A stretch of 64,000 bases of DNA. It comes from Paenibacillus spiritus (GTDB lineage: Bacteria > Bacillota > Bacilli > Paenibacillales > Paenibacillaceae). Positions within the stretch are counted from its first letter, which is position 1. Every line of letters begins with the position of its first letter. The translations under genes were made by a program, and so were the position numbers. The stretch is taken from positions 310,001 to 374,000 of the forward strand of contig NZ_VYKK01000004.1 in assembly GCF_008710135.1 (NCBI RefSeq), read 5' to 3'. Of this stretch, positions 23,961-32,841 are shown piece by piece. Below the pieces are notes generated by a model, which was not told the DNA's origin, made no database searches, and saw only the letters and a program-made list of their open reading frames with translations.

Positions 23961-26900
23961 CTATCGAATCAGCCAGGCTTTCAGCACGGTTACAAGCTGC
24001 GTGGTATTGATCGGCTTGGAAATATAGTCGGAGGCTCCGGCCTCCAGACACTTGAGCCGGTCTTCCTCCATAGCTCTCGCCGTCAGCGCAATCATGACGA
24101 GACCGTCGTATTCCGACATCTGCCGGATTCGCTGCATGGTCTCATAACCGTCCATCTCCGGCATCATAATATCCATGAACATCAGCTCTACCGGCCCCTC
24201 GCTCTCCAGCAGCGCCAGCGCTTCCTTCCCGTTCTGGGCGAAGCGAATGTCCATATTGTAGCCCTCCAGCACACTGGAGAGAGCAAAAATATTGCGCATA
24301 TCGTCATCGACGAGCATAATCCGCTTCCCGGCAAACGCCGCTTCGGGATTATGCAGCTTCTCGATCAGCTGCTGCTTGTCCGGCGGCAGATCGCGCAGTC
24401 TGCGGTGCAGATAGAGCGCCGTCTCGTCATAGAGACGCTCAATCGACTTGACGTTCTTGATGACAATGTTCTCCGCATAGTGGCGGATCCGCTGCTCATC
24501 CGTCTTGGTCAGTTCCTTGCCGGTATAGATAATGACAGGCAGCGTCTGCAGCTTGCGGTTGGTCTTGATCTGTTCCAGCAGATCAAAGCCCGAGATATCG
24601 GCCAGTCCGAGATCCAGCACCATGCAGTCAAAATGCAGCGCTCCGAGCCGCTCCAGCGCTTCCCGGCCGGTACCGGCCGCAATCACGCGCACATCGGGAC
24701 TCTCGATGAATTCGACCAGGCTTTTGCGCAGATCGGCATTGTCTTCAACAATTAGCAGATTCTTCACCCGCCGGCGGATATAGGTCTCAATCTGGAGGAA
24801 GGCGGCCTCCAGCTCGTTCTGATCCCCCGGTTTCTTCCAGAATCCGAGGGCGCCCATGGCCAGACTCTGCTGATTCTCATCCGTGGTCGAGATGACATGG
24901 ACCGGAATATGCCGCAGATCCGGCCGGCTCTTCAGCCGGCTGATGATGGACCAGCCGTCAAGAACCGGCAGATGAAGGTCCAGCACAATCGAGTCCGGCT
25001 TATAGGCATGGGCCAGAGCCAGCCCCTGGTCGCCCTGGAACGCCACAATGGCCTTGAAGCCGCGTTGTCGGGCCAGCCGGAGCAGAATACCGGCGAACTC
25101 CGAATCATCTTCGATAATCAGCAGCACATGATCCCCCGGCTCCAGGTCGTTCCGATCATCGTCCAGATCGGAGTATTGCAGCAGCTTCGGATTGGCGATG
25201 GAGATATCCGGCACGAACGACTCCCGGAAGCCGGGATTTGCGCGTTCGTCTGCCGGCCCGGCTTCGGGCAGCGGCGGCAGCTCCGAAGCTGCGGCCACCA
25301 GGGAGACGCCTTCCGGCGGCTCGGCCGCAGGCAGATGCAGCGAGAAGGTGCTTCCCTTGCCCTCTGCCGTCTCCACTTCGATACGTCCGCCAAGCAGCGA
25401 AGCCAGCTCGCGGCAGATCGTCAGGCCAAGACCCGTTCCGCCGTATCGGCGGCTGGTCGTGCCGTCCGCCTGCTGGAACGCTTCAAAGATATGGCCCAGC
25501 TTGTCCGCCGGGATGCCGATGCCGGTATCGCTGACGGCGAAGATCACTTCTTCTCCGCTCAGACGAACGGAGAGCGTAACGGCCCCCTGCTCGGTGAACT
25601 TCAGCGCATTGGTCAGCAGATTGTTCAGAATCTGCTGAAGCCGGTGGCCGTCGGTCATGAGCCATTCGGGCAGACGGCTGTCGCTCTGCGCCTCGAAGCG
25701 CAGGCCCTTCTTCTTGGCCTGCTGCTCAAAGTGCCGGAGCATCTGCAGGCGCACATCGGACAGGCGGACCGGCTCCAGGACCGCTGCCATTTTGCCGACC
25801 TCCAGCTTGGCCAGGTCCAGAATCTCGTCGATCAGCTGCAGCAAGTCTTTGCCTGCCGAGAATATGGTATGCACATATTCCAACTGCTTGGTTCCCAGGT
25901 TCCCTTCGCGGTTCTCTGCCAGAATCTGCGAGAGAATCAGCAGACTGTTCAGCGGCGTCCGAAGTTCATGGGATACATTCGCCAGAAACTCGGATTTGTA
26001 CTGGGCGGCCATCCGGATCTCTTCCGCCTGGGCCTGAATCTCCAGCTTCTGCGCCTCGGTATGCTCCTTCTCATGCTTCAGCTTCCGGTTCGATTCCAGC
26101 AGCTCCTCGGATTGGGCCCTAAGCTCCTCGGTCTGTGCGGCCAGTTCATCGGCTTGGGCGGCAATCTCGAACTTCTGCGCTTCCGTCTGTTCCTTCTCGC
26201 GCTTGAGCCCCTCATTGGATTCCAGCAGCTTCTCCGCCTGCAATTTCAATTCTTCCGCCTGAACCCGCAGTTCCTCCGCTTGCGTCTCGATCTCCCGCTT
26301 CTGCGCTTCCGTCCGCTCCTGCTCGCGCTTCAACTCCAGATTCGATTCGAGCAATTCCTCCGTCTGTGCTCTCAGCTCTTCGGCCTGGGCTTCAATCTCT
26401 TCCTTCTGCGCTTCCAGCTCTTCCGTCTGCGCCCGAAGCTCTTGCGTCTGGGCCTGGAGTTCCTCCGTCTGGGCTTCAAGCTCCTCCTTCTGAAGAGACG
26501 TCTCCTTCAGCAGCGAATCGATCCGGGCGACATCGGACAGCGTATTGATCAACGTTCCCATATTGGCGCCCGCCCGTTCGGCGAACCGGCGCTCCCTCTC
26601 GCGCAGCGAGCCGGTCAGCGCCAGCTCGGCCACCGCCATGATCCGGTCCTCATGCCGAATCGGCATCAGAAGCAGCGCCTTCGGCAGCGTCTCTCCGAGG
26701 CCGGAACGAATTCTGAAATAGTCGGAGGGGAGCCCCTCCAGATAGACCGGCTGGCCATCCAGCGCGCATTGGCCGACCAGGCCGGATCCGAGTCTGAAAG
26801 CCTGGCCGGAGAGAGCCTCTTCATCATACGCGTAGCCCGCGCTGAACCGGGCCGCTCCGCCTTCCAGCACGTACAGCGCGCCGAAGCTTGCCCCGACCGC

Positions 26901-27374
26901 CGAAGCCAGACCGGCCACGAACAGCCGGGAGGCTTCCTGCAAATGCACCGTTCCCTGCATCCGGAGGGCCAGCTCCGATACCCGGTCGTTGATCCAGGCC
27001 TGCTCCTCCGCCTTCAGCCGAAGCAGCCTCTCTTCCTCGGTCTTATGGTATAAATCGGCGGCAATGGACTGAAAGGACCGCGCCAGGCCGGCGAATTCTC
27101 CCCGGCCTCCATTCAGGCCGTCCAGGCCGTCCGCCGGAGAGAGCGACCCTTCGGCCACATCCCGGGCGATTCCGCCGAGCCGTGTTATTCCCGCTTGAAT
27201 CGACCCGGCCAGCTTCCCGAGCAGCAGGACTCCCGCCGCGGTCCCGCAGGCCCCGGCAATGACTGCGGCCACCCGCGGCCCCCCCGTTAGATAGAAGATC
27301 GAAACGGCAATCAGAACAGCGCCCAAAGCCATGAAAACGGCCGTCGCCAGCCGAATTTGAATTTTAAGATTCAT
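23961..27374 (-). CDS. Membrane-anchored multi-domain hybrid histidine kinase (HAMP-GAF-coiled coil-HK-three receivers)
   Basis: About 1137 residues. Two membrane helices (roughly 9-53) without a sizeable external loop are followed by HAMP (about 54-110) and a GAF domain (about 130-285). A long Glu/Gln-rich coiled coil (about 290-450) is built from three to four near-repeats of QAEELRAQTEELLESNxxLKxExExTEAQK-type sequence. HisKA has its His near 469 (NVSHELRTPLN), then HATPase. Three receiver domains follow, with Asp near 796, 916 and 1066. Signals are probably sensed internally through GAF. The start MNLKIQI is chosen at 27374, with AAGGATGG upstream. It heads an operon with the kinase at 22778. 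Confidence 0.9.
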   Translation of the reverse strand: MNLKIQIRLATAVFMALGAVLIAVSIFYLTGGPRVAAVIAGACGTAAGVLLLGKLAGSIQAGITRLGGIARDVAEGSLSPADGLDGLNGGRGEFAGLARSFQSIAADLYHKTEEERLLRLKAEEQAWINDRVSELALRMQGTVHLQEASRLFVAGLASAVGASFGALYVLEGGAARFSAGYAYDEEALSGQAFRLGSGLVGQCALDGQPVYLEGLPSDYFRIRSGLGETLPKALLLMPIRHEDRIMAVAELALTGSLRERERRFAERAGANMGTLINTLSDVARIDSLLKETSLQKEELEAQTEELQAQTQELRAQTEELEAQKEEIEAQAEELRAQTEELLESNLELKREQERTEAQKREIETQAEELRVQAEELKLQAEKLLESNEGLKREKEQTEAQKFEIAAQADELAAQTEELRAQSEELLESNRKLKHEKEHTEAQKLEIQAQAEEIRMAAQYKSEFLANVSHELRTPLNSLLILSQILAENREGNLGTKQLEYVHTIFSAGKDLLQLIDEILDLAKLEVGKMAAVLEPVRLSDVRLQMLRHFEQQAKKKGLRFEAQSDSRLPEWLMTDGHRLQQILNNLLTNALKFTEQGAVTLSVRLSGEEVIFAVSDTGIGIPADKLGHIFEAFQQADGTTSRRYGGTGLGLTICRELASLLGGRIEVETAEGKGSTFSLHLPAAEPPEGVSLVAAASELPPLPEAGPADERANPGFRESFVPDISIANPKLLQYSDLDDDRNDLEPGDHVLLIIEDDSEFAGILLRLARQRGFKAIVAFQGDQGLALAHAYKPDSIVLDLHLPVLDGWSIISRLKSRPDLRHIPVHVISTTDENQQSLAMGALGFWKKPGDQNELEAAFLQIETYIRRRVKNLLIVEDNADLRKSLVEFIESPDVRVIAAGTGREALERLGALHFDCMVLDLGLADISGFDLLEQIKTNRKLQTLPVIIYTGKELTKTDEQRIRHYAENIVIKNVKSIERLYDETALYLHRRLRDLPPDKQQLIEKLHNPEAAFAGKRIMLVDDDMRNIFALSSVLEGYNMDIRFAQNGKEALALLESEGPVELMFMDIMMPEMDGYETMQRIRQMSEYDGLVMIALTARAMEEDRLKCLEAGASDYISKPINTTQLVTVLKAWLIR

Positions 27375-27523
27375 TATGCCCATCCTTGTTGGTCGATTGT
27401 ACAGAACACTTCCAATTATACTGTTCCCGCCCCGACAATGATAGCCAGCAGCCGGGAAGAAATTGAAGGGGGGCTCTTGCTCTCCTGAATCCTGTCTGTG
27501 TCGCCTAAGCTTCTTGGCCGCAT

Positions 27524-27552
27524 AAAAAAACCGGCGCTCGTTCAAGCGCCGG
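27524..27552 (-). terminator. Intrinsic terminator overlapping the GNAT stop codon
   Basis: 8-bp stem CCGGCGCT/AGCGCCGG whose loop contains the TGA stop of the GNAT gene; seven T follow on the minus strand. Confidence 0.88.
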
Positions 27553-28060
27553 CCTGCCGGTCCTCCGCTGCTTCCGCTCTGCGTGCGGCCTTGCTTGCGG
27601 CCAGCAGCTTCTCCATGCAAAGACTGGATGGACAATCCACATATTCTCCGTAGCGGTCAATAGGCAAGTATCCATGCTTCCGGTAGAAGCCCACTGCCTC
27701 AGCCTGAGGCTCCCCGGTCTCGAGGCGCATCACGGAGCAGCCGCTCCCCAGCGCCGCCTGCTCCAGACGCTCCAGCAGCGCCCGGGCGATCCCCTGATTC
27801 CGGTGCCCCGGCTCCACATAGAAGCGTTTCAGTTCACCGCAGCCGTCGTCCAGACGCTTGAACGCGCCGCAGCCGACCGGTTCATTCCCCAGATAGGCGA
27901 CCAGAAAGAACATCCGCTGCACGGACGGATTCTGAAAATCGACGGCAAATATCTCCTCCGGCGGATACAGACCGGACAAGTAGACATCCAGCCGGGCAAT
28001 AAGCCGTGATAAATCCGGATGTTCCGGCGGCACCGGCTCCAGCCGCAGCGTTCGTTCCAT
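27542..28060 (-). CDS. GNAT-family N-acetyltransferase
   Basis: 172 residues from the ATG at 28060, with AGGGGGAG upstream. GNAT features: ELKRFYVEPGHRNQGIARALLERLE with the acetyl-CoA pyrophosphate loop RNQGIA, then MRLETGEPQAEAVGFYRKHGY. The substrate is not evident. The stop codon lies inside the terminator loop. Confidence 0.85.
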   Translation of the reverse strand: MERTLRLEPVPPEHPDLSRLIARLDVYLSGLYPPEEIFAVDFQNPSVQRMFFLVAYLGNEPVGCGAFKRLDDGCGELKRFYVEPGHRNQGIARALLERLEQAALGSGCSVMRLETGEPQAEAVGFYRKHGYLPIDRYGEYVDCPSSLCMEKLLAASKAARRAEAAEDRQAGA

Positions 28061-28168
28061 GTTCCGGCTCCCCCTTGTCAGCAATTTCAGGTTATTGTAC
28101 AACCGATGCAGCGGTTCGTCCAGAGGGAGCGGCACAGCTTCGGCTGCGCAGAGCCCCCTCACTCCGCC

Positions 28169-29077
28169 TTATTCGTTGCAAGCCCCGGCGCGCAGGGAGC
28201 GGACGTACTCCGTGGGCGTCATATGCTTGATCCGGCGGAATACCCGGCCAAAATAGGTCAGGCTGGAATAGCCCACCTGCAGGGCAACCTCCTGCACGGT
28301 CATCCGGCGAAGCCGCAGCAGCCGGCTGGCTTCATGAATCCGAAGCATATTGATATATTCCACCATGGTGCTGCCGGTGGCGCGTTTGAACAAATTGCAC
28401 AGATAATTCGGCGTCACACAGCAGATGCGGGCCGCTTGAGCAATGCTGATCGGCTCGCGGTAATGCTCGCTGAGATAGACCAGCAGCGGCTGAACGGCCC
28501 CTTCCGGCCGCTCAGGCTGCCGGGGTCGTCTTCGGCCGGCCTGCTGGCTGGCCAGTCCGAGCGAAGAGAGCAGATTCCCTCTTACCAGCTTCTCGTAGCC
28601 GGCAGGCCGGCTCTGGCAGCTCTGGATGATCCGGTCCAGACATTCCCGGACCTGGCGCGTCGCTTCCTGCCCCTCCTCGTAGAAGACCGGCAGCTCCGCT
28701 TCACTGTCTGGCAACAGACGCAGCCGGAGCTCCTGCGCTTCAACTGCGCCCGCCGCCGTCCCGCTTCCCAGCAATTCCTTGCCGAAGACTACCGCGTAGA
28801 GCTCGCTGTCCTCTTCTTCAGGCAGAGCGGCGTGCAGCTGGCCGGAGGGCACGAACGCCGCTTCCCCCGCCCCAAGCTCGCGGGAAGACGCGCCGATCTG
28901 CACGCGGAAACGCCCTTTGGCAACGGCGATCCATTCCATCTGCTCCTCCCTCTGGTGGGGCATCAGCACAGGTTCGGGAGGATGGACATGAATCAGCCGG
29001 ATCGGGAAGACCCGCTCCGAAGTCCCGGCGCGTTCTGCCCCGCAGAGACAGCAGCCGCCATTCTTAGAGTGTTCCAT
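28169..29077 (-). CDS. AraC-family transcriptional regulator
   Basis: 302 residues from the ATG at 29077 (AAGGAG 8 nt upstream). An N-terminal cupin-like sensing domain with HPPEPVLMPHQREEQMEWIAV is preceded by an unusual CCLCG cysteine cluster. The C-terminal 100 residues hold two helix-turn-helix motifs (ISIAQAARICCVTPNYLCNLFK and MTVQEVALQVGYSSLTYFGRVF). Such proteins usually control sugar use; the nearby GH51 gene is a possible target. Confidence 0.88.
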   Translation of the reverse strand: MEHSKNGGCCLCGAERAGTSERVFPIRLIHVHPPEPVLMPHQREEQMEWIAVAKGRFRVQIGASSRELGAGEAAFVPSGQLHAALPEEEDSELYAVVFGKELLGSGTAAGAVEAQELRLRLLPDSEAELPVFYEEGQEATRQVRECLDRIIQSCQSRPAGYEKLVRGNLLSSLGLASQQAGRRRPRQPERPEGAVQPLLVYLSEHYREPISIAQAARICCVTPNYLCNLFKRATGSTMVEYINMLRIHEASRLLRLRRMTVQEVALQVGYSSLTYFGRVFRRIKHMTPTEYVRSLRAGACNE

Positions 29078-29129
29078 GTGAATTCTCCTTCCAAATATCG
29101 TAAAATCGTTCGAGTTCATGGATAGCGAG

Positions 29130-29261
29130 AGGGCCGCCAGGCAGCCATAAGGCTGACCGCAGCGGCCCTGCTTATTAAGGTGCAGGTTCACGGACAAGGG
29201 AGACGTATTTATCGGGCAGCGAAGCAGCCGGCCGGCCCTGCCGGAGCCGGGCAGGGCCGGC
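29130..29261. repeat. Two strong hairpins between the AraC gene and the DUF6171 gene
   Basis: One hairpin has arms AGGGCCGC (29130-29137) and GCGGCCCT (29162-29169) with inner AGCC/GGCT. The other has a perfect 12-bp stem GCCGGCCCTGCC/GGCAGGGCCGGC (29231-29242, 29250-29261). Neither is followed by a T-run; they may still end the GH51 transcript. Confidence 0.5.
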
Positions 29262-29272
29262 TAATGCGCAGC

Positions 29273-29569
29273 TCAAGACCCCGCAGATACATTCCCGGAC
29301 GGCACCCGGACGCGCCAGGCGCCGCCGCCGGGCAGCGGGCAGGCCCTCTCCTTCAGCCAGGCGACCACAGGAATGATGCAGCCGCAGGCCCGGCAGGTGA
29401 CGCCGTTCTCCAGCTTGGGACAGGCCGAGCAGATCTGCAGCCGTTCCCGGTATTCCTCCTCTGCGACCCGCTTGTCGGGTGCGAACATGGAGGTCTTCAG
29501 CAGCCGCTCCATCTGGGCATCCGTTACCCGGTAATCTTCGCGGCAGGCCTTGCAGCTCGTATCCGCCAT
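29273..29569 (-). CDS. Small cysteine-rich (DUF6171-like) protein
   Basis: 98 residues with CxxC near the start (TSCKACRED) and a C-terminal cluster CSACPKLENGVTCRACGC...ACPLPGG, likely to bind zinc. It starts 3 nt after the GH51 stop, so it is the second gene of that operon. Its connection with arabinose metabolism is unclear. Confidence 0.7.
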   Translation of the reverse strand: MADTSCKACREDYRVTDAQMERLLKTSMFAPDKRVAEEEYRERLQICSACPKLENGVTCRACGCIIPVVAWLKERACPLPGGGAWRVRVPSGNVSAGS

Positions 29570-29572
29570 TTT

Positions 29573-31069
29573 CTATGCCCGTGCCAGCTCCAGCGCAGCG
29601 ATGGACATGGCCGGCAGCGTTACGGTCAGCCCGCCGCCTTCAAGCCGGAACGACTCGAAGGTCTTCGGAGCTACGCGGTCCGGCTGGTCGAACGTGTTAT
29701 GCGCATCAATCGCATCTCCGGCCAGCACCGTGCCGCGAACCGTCAAGCCTTCGGTCTCCAGTCCCCGCAGGTCAATGGCCACCTCCGCTTCCGAGCCGTG
29801 CTGCAGATTGCAGAGGCTCAGGTGAATCCGGCCTTCCCGGTCGCGGGAAGCGGTGCCGCTTACGGCCGGAATTTCGGTCTTGCCGTCCAGCGTGTAGACG
29901 CCCGCTTCCAGATCAAGCGGCAGCCGCTCGGCGTCCTGGTGAACTTTGTAGAGATCGAACGCATGGTAAGTCGGAGTCAACAGCAGCTTCTCGCCTTCGG
30001 TCAGAATGACGGCCTGGAGAACGTTCACCGTCTGGGCAATATTCGCCATCCGGACCCGCTCGCTGTGTTTATGGAAGATGTTGAACGTAAGCCCCGCGAC
30101 CAGCGCGTCGCGGATGCTGTTCTGCTGGTACAGGAATCCGGGGTTCGTGCCGGGTTCGACATTGTACCAGGTTCCCCATTCGTCCACGATAAGACCCACC
30201 CGGCGCTCCGGATCATACTTATCCATAATGGTGCTGTGCCGTGCGATCAATTCATCCATATGAAGCGCCCGCCGAAGCGTATGGAACCAGGCCTCTTCGC
30301 CGAAGCCCGTCGCATCTCCTTTATCGGCCCACTCGCCGGTCGGCAGCGTATAGTAATGAAGCGTGATGGAATCCATGAAGCGTCCGGCCTCGCGCATCAG
30401 CACTTCCATCCAGTTGTAATCGTCCGCATTGGGGCCGCATGCGATCCGGTGAATAACGTTGCCGTCATAGTTGCGGACATAGGTCTGATAGCGCCGGTAG
30501 AGGTCGGCGTAGTATTCGGGACGCATGTTGCCGCCGCAGCCCCAGTTCTCGTTGCCCACGCCGAAGTAGCTCACCTTCCACGCTTCATCCTGCCCGTTCC
30601 CGCGGCGCAGTTCCGCCATTGGCGAGACGCCTCCGAAGGTCAGGTATTCCACCCATTCGGACATCTCCTGGACGGTTCCGCTGCCGACATTGCCGTTGAT
30701 GTACGGCTCGCATTCCAGCTGGCGGCACAGCTCCATGAATTCATGTGTCCCGAAATGATTGTTCTCTACCACTCCGCCCCAGTGGGTGTTGACCATCCGC
30801 TTGCGGGTCTCCCGCGGACCGATGCCGTCCTTCCAGTGATATTCATCGGCAAAACAGCCTCCCGGCCAGCGAAGCACCGGAACCCGGATTTGGCGAAGCG
30901 CTTTCACAACGTCGCTGCGGATGCCGTTCGTATGAGGAATCTCCGAATCCTCTCCGACCCAGATCCCTTCATAGATACAACGGCCAAGATGTTCGGAGAA
31001 ATGTCCGTACAGGTTGCGGTTAAGGATTCCTCCGGGAAGATCCGCATTGAGCACGCCACGATAAGCCAT
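29573..31069 (-). CDS. Intracellular GH51 alpha-L-arabinofuranosidase
   Basis: 498 residues, no signal peptide. The GH51 pattern is clear: [30 protein letters not shown], acid/base Glu in [12 protein letters not shown] (about residue 173) and nucleophile Glu in [11 protein letters not shown] (about 292). The C-terminal beta-sandwich is present. It releases arabinose from arabino-oligosaccharides taken into the cell. It is divergent from a regulator at 31275 and has a strong promoter overlapped by a palindrome, which suggests repression without substrate. Confidence 0.95.
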   Translation of the reverse strand: MAYRGVLNADLPGGILNRNLYGHFSEHLGRCIYEGIWVGEDSEIPHTNGIRSDVVKALRQIRVPVLRWPGGCFADEYHWKDGIGPRETRKRMVNTHWGGVVENNHFGTHEFMELCRQLECEPYINGNVGSGTVQEMSEWVEYLTFGGVSPMAELRRGNGQDEAWKVSYFGVGNENWGCGGNMRPEYYADLYRRYQTYVRNYDGNVIHRIACGPNADDYNWMEVLMREAGRFMDSITLHYYTLPTGEWADKGDATGFGEEAWFHTLRRALHMDELIARHSTIMDKYDPERRVGLIVDEWGTWYNVEPGTNPGFLYQQNSIRDALVAGLTFNIFHKHSERVRMANIAQTVNVLQAVILTEGEKLLLTPTYHAFDLYKVHQDAERLPLDLEAGVYTLDGKTEIPAVSGTASRDREGRIHLSLCNLQHGSEAEVAIDLRGLETEGLTVRGTVLAGDAIDAHNTFDQPDRVAPKTFESFRLEGGGLTVTLPAMSIAALELARA

Positions 31070-31084
31070 GCGTTAATCACTCCT

Positions 31085-31154
31085 TAATTAATATATGTAT
31101 TAATTACTTTGCATTCGTATTAACAGTATAGTTCAATTTGCGCGCTATCGTCAA
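31085..31154 (-). promoter_or_regulatory. GH51 promoter with palindromic operator
   Basis: TTGACG (31154-31149), 18-bp spacer, TATACT (31130-31125), start near 31118. Downstream lies a palindrome with 9-bp arms TAATTAATA/TATTAATTA (31085-31093, 31098-31106). GTATTAA occurs twice 20 bp apart (31097-31103 and 31117-31123), the first inside the palindrome and the second over the start site. Confidence 0.68.
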
Positions 31155-31212
31155 TTCATTCACTCTTATTTCTTCTCATACAAGCCAAAAATGCCGCTTC
31201 GCGGGAAACGGC

Positions 31213-31241
31213 TTGCCAAAGGAAGAGGATTTAGATAATAT
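31213..31241 (+). promoter_or_regulatory. Promoter of the ArsR-type regulator
   Basis: TTGCCA (31213-31218), 17-bp spacer, TAATAT (31236-31241), about 33 bp before the start codon. Confidence 0.6.
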
Positions 31242-31274
31242 AAACATTAATCAAATGCAAAGAGGCGAACGCTA

Positions 31275-32183
31275 ATGAAGCTGGACCTGACGGAACACTC
31301 CCTTCCCGTATATGAAGCGCTGGCAAGCCCCGTTCGGCTGCGGGTACTGCGCCTGCTGGCCGAACGGCCGATGAATATCAAGGAGCTGGCGGGTGCGGTC
31401 GGCCTCTCCAGCGCCATTATGACCATGCACGTGCGCAAGCTTGCCGAAGCCGGATTGATCGCTACCCAGATGGCGCCCGGGAAGAGCGGGCTGCAGAAGA
31501 TCTGCTCCCTTGCCGTCTCCCAGACGGAGATTCGTCTCTCCGGCAGTTCCCCCGGCCACAAGAGTCACCGGGTGGAGATCCCTGTCGGACACTATTCCGA
31601 CTTCCGGATTGAGCCGACCTGCGGGCTGGCTACGCCCGACAAGATTATCGGCAACTTCGACGATCCCCGCTACTTCTGGGAACCGGAGCGCATCAATGCC
31701 GGAGTGCTCTGGCTCGGCAAAGGCTTCATCGAATACAAAGCCCCGAATTACCTATTGTCCAGCCAGCAGCCGCGCGAACTGGTGCTGACCATGGAGATTG
31801 CTTCGGAGGCGCCGGCTACGAACAACAACTATCCGTCCGATATCACGTTTACCTTCAATGGGGTTGTAGTGGGCGTCTGGACCAGTCCCGGCGATTACGG
31901 CGACCGCAAAGGCAAATATACACCGGAGTGGTGGCCGGCCTATACGAACCAGTACGGTCTGCTGAAGCAGCTGCGGATTACGGACGAAGGCACCTTTATG
32001 GACGGCCAGAAGCTGTCGGATATCGTGCTGGGCGATGTGGATATCCGGCGCAAGCAGTGGACTTTCCGTCTGTCCGTTGAGGAAGAGGCGCGCCATCAGG
32101 GCGGTCTGACCCTGTTCGGCAAAGGCTTCGGCAATTACAACGAGCACCTCTCGGCCGAGCTGTTCTACGACGAGGCGCACTGA
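31275..32183 (+). CDS. ArsR-type winged-helix regulator with sugar-sensing-like C-terminal domain
   Basis: 302 residues. Residues 1-75 form an ArsR-type helix-turn-helix (YEALASPVRLRVLRLLAERPMNIKELAGAVGLSSAIMTMHVRKLAEAG, given here in shortened form: PVRLRVLRLL...MNIKELAGAVGL). No metal-binding cysteines were seen in the sensing helix. The C-terminal 200 residues are beta-rich with many aromatics (FWEPERINAGVLWLGKGFIEY, given as FWEPERIN...GKGFIEY), suggesting a carbohydrate-binding jelly-roll. Being divergent from GH51, it is probably the local arabinoside-responsive repressor or activator. Confidence 0.8.
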   Translation: MKLDLTEHSLPVYEALASPVRLRVLRLLAERPMNIKELAGAVGLSSAIMTMHVRKLAEAGLIATQMAPGKSGLQKICSLAVSQTEIRLSGSSPGHKSHRVEIPVGHYSDFRIEPTCGLATPDKIIGNFDDPRYFWEPERINAGVLWLGKGFIEYKAPNYLLSSQQPRELVLTMEIASEAPATNNNYPSDITFTFNGVVVGVWTSPGDYGDRKGKYTPEWWPAYTNQYGLLKQLRITDEGTFMDGQKLSDIVLGDVDIRRKQWTFRLSVEEEARHQGGLTLFGKGFGNYNEHLSAELFYDEAH

Positions 32184-32200
32184 CCGACGGTCAGACGCCC

Positions 32201-32293
32201 GGCTGCTCTTCCTTATCCGAAGAGCAGCCAGAAACGGCAGCAAGGCAGCTCCTTCGGGTCGGACGCCGATCCCCGGGGAGCTGCCTTGCTGCC
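32201..32293 (+). terminator. Tandem terminator hairpins after the ArsR-type gene
   Basis: An 11-bp stem (32201-32211/32219-32229) is followed by a perfect 17-bp stem (32236-32252/32277-32293) and then TGCTTTT. Confidence 0.7.
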
Positions 32294-32345
32294 TGCTTTT
32301 ATCCAAGAGTGCGTGTTATGTTCCCTATATTCCCCTGACGGACCG

Positions 32346-32705
32346 CTACTCTTCCTTCATGCGGTGATATCCCCGCTCTCCGTAAGGCTGAAGCTTCTCC
32401 AGCCAGGCCTTCTCCATCTGCTTGACTTCCCATTTGATGTCCTGGACCCCTTCCGTATCCTTCTGCTCCAGCACTTCATAGGTAAAGCCCTCCGCCCCGG
32501 TCAGCTTCCAGTCCGCCTGGAGGCCGGCATTCGGATGCCGCCCGTCGTTCAGATGCATTTGCAGTGTATGCCAGCGATTCTTCAGATTGGGAAAACCGGT
32601 CAGGAATTTTTTGCCATTGGCCTTGTTGGTTAGGCATATGACTCCCATATACGTCTTGATCTCTTTGAATTCATCGACCAGATGCTTGCGGCGCTGCTTA
32701 TCCAT
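32346..32705 (-). CDS. GIY-YIG nuclease-family protein
   Basis: 119 residues. The central GIY-YIG-like core is TYMGVICLTNKANGKKFLTG...NLKNRW, with GVI and FLTG at the positions of GIY and YIG. The catalytic Arg is probably in the KNRW helix, and a Glu occurs near the C-terminus. Whether it still cuts DNA is uncertain because the signature is degenerate. A perfect palindrome lies 35-55 bp upstream. Confidence 0.68.
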   Translation of the reverse strand: MDKQRRKHLVDEFKEIKTYMGVICLTNKANGKKFLTGFPNLKNRWHTLQMHLNDGRHPNAGLQADWKLTGAEGFTYEVLEQKDTEGVQDIKWEVKQMEKAWLEKLQPYGERGYHRMKEE

Positions 32706-32738
32706 TCTTCTTCCTCCCCGCCGGATTTCGGTCCTTCG

Positions 32739-32760
32739 TTTAGTAATTTACTAAATTACT
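32739..32760 (-). promoter_or_regulatory. Overlapping perfect palindromes upstream of the GIY-YIG gene
   Basis: TTTAGTAA-T-TTACTAAA (32739-32755) and AGTAATTTA-C-TAAATTACT (32742-32760) are both perfect and overlap, giving three alternating half-sites. This looks like an operator for a dimeric repressor. Confidence 0.5.
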
Positions 32761-32841
32761 GAAAAAGCTACCATGCCTCCGTTCCGAAGTCAAGGACTCT
32801 GGATAAATCAGACCGCCGCACATCGCTTACCTAGGCGCTTA

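Noticed and set aside
24897..27053. 718-codon open frame antisense to the large hybrid kinase
   Set aside because: Low-complexity shadow of the coiled-coil repeats.
27375..27635. N-terminal extension of the large kinase to 27635
   Set aside because: The extra 87 residues are low-complexity, cover a probable promoter region and have no ribosome site; MNLKIQI directly before the first membrane helix is a better start.
29180..31087. 635-codon open frame antisense to the GH51 gene
   Set aside because: Shadow frame; GH51 catalytic residues are intact on the minus strand.
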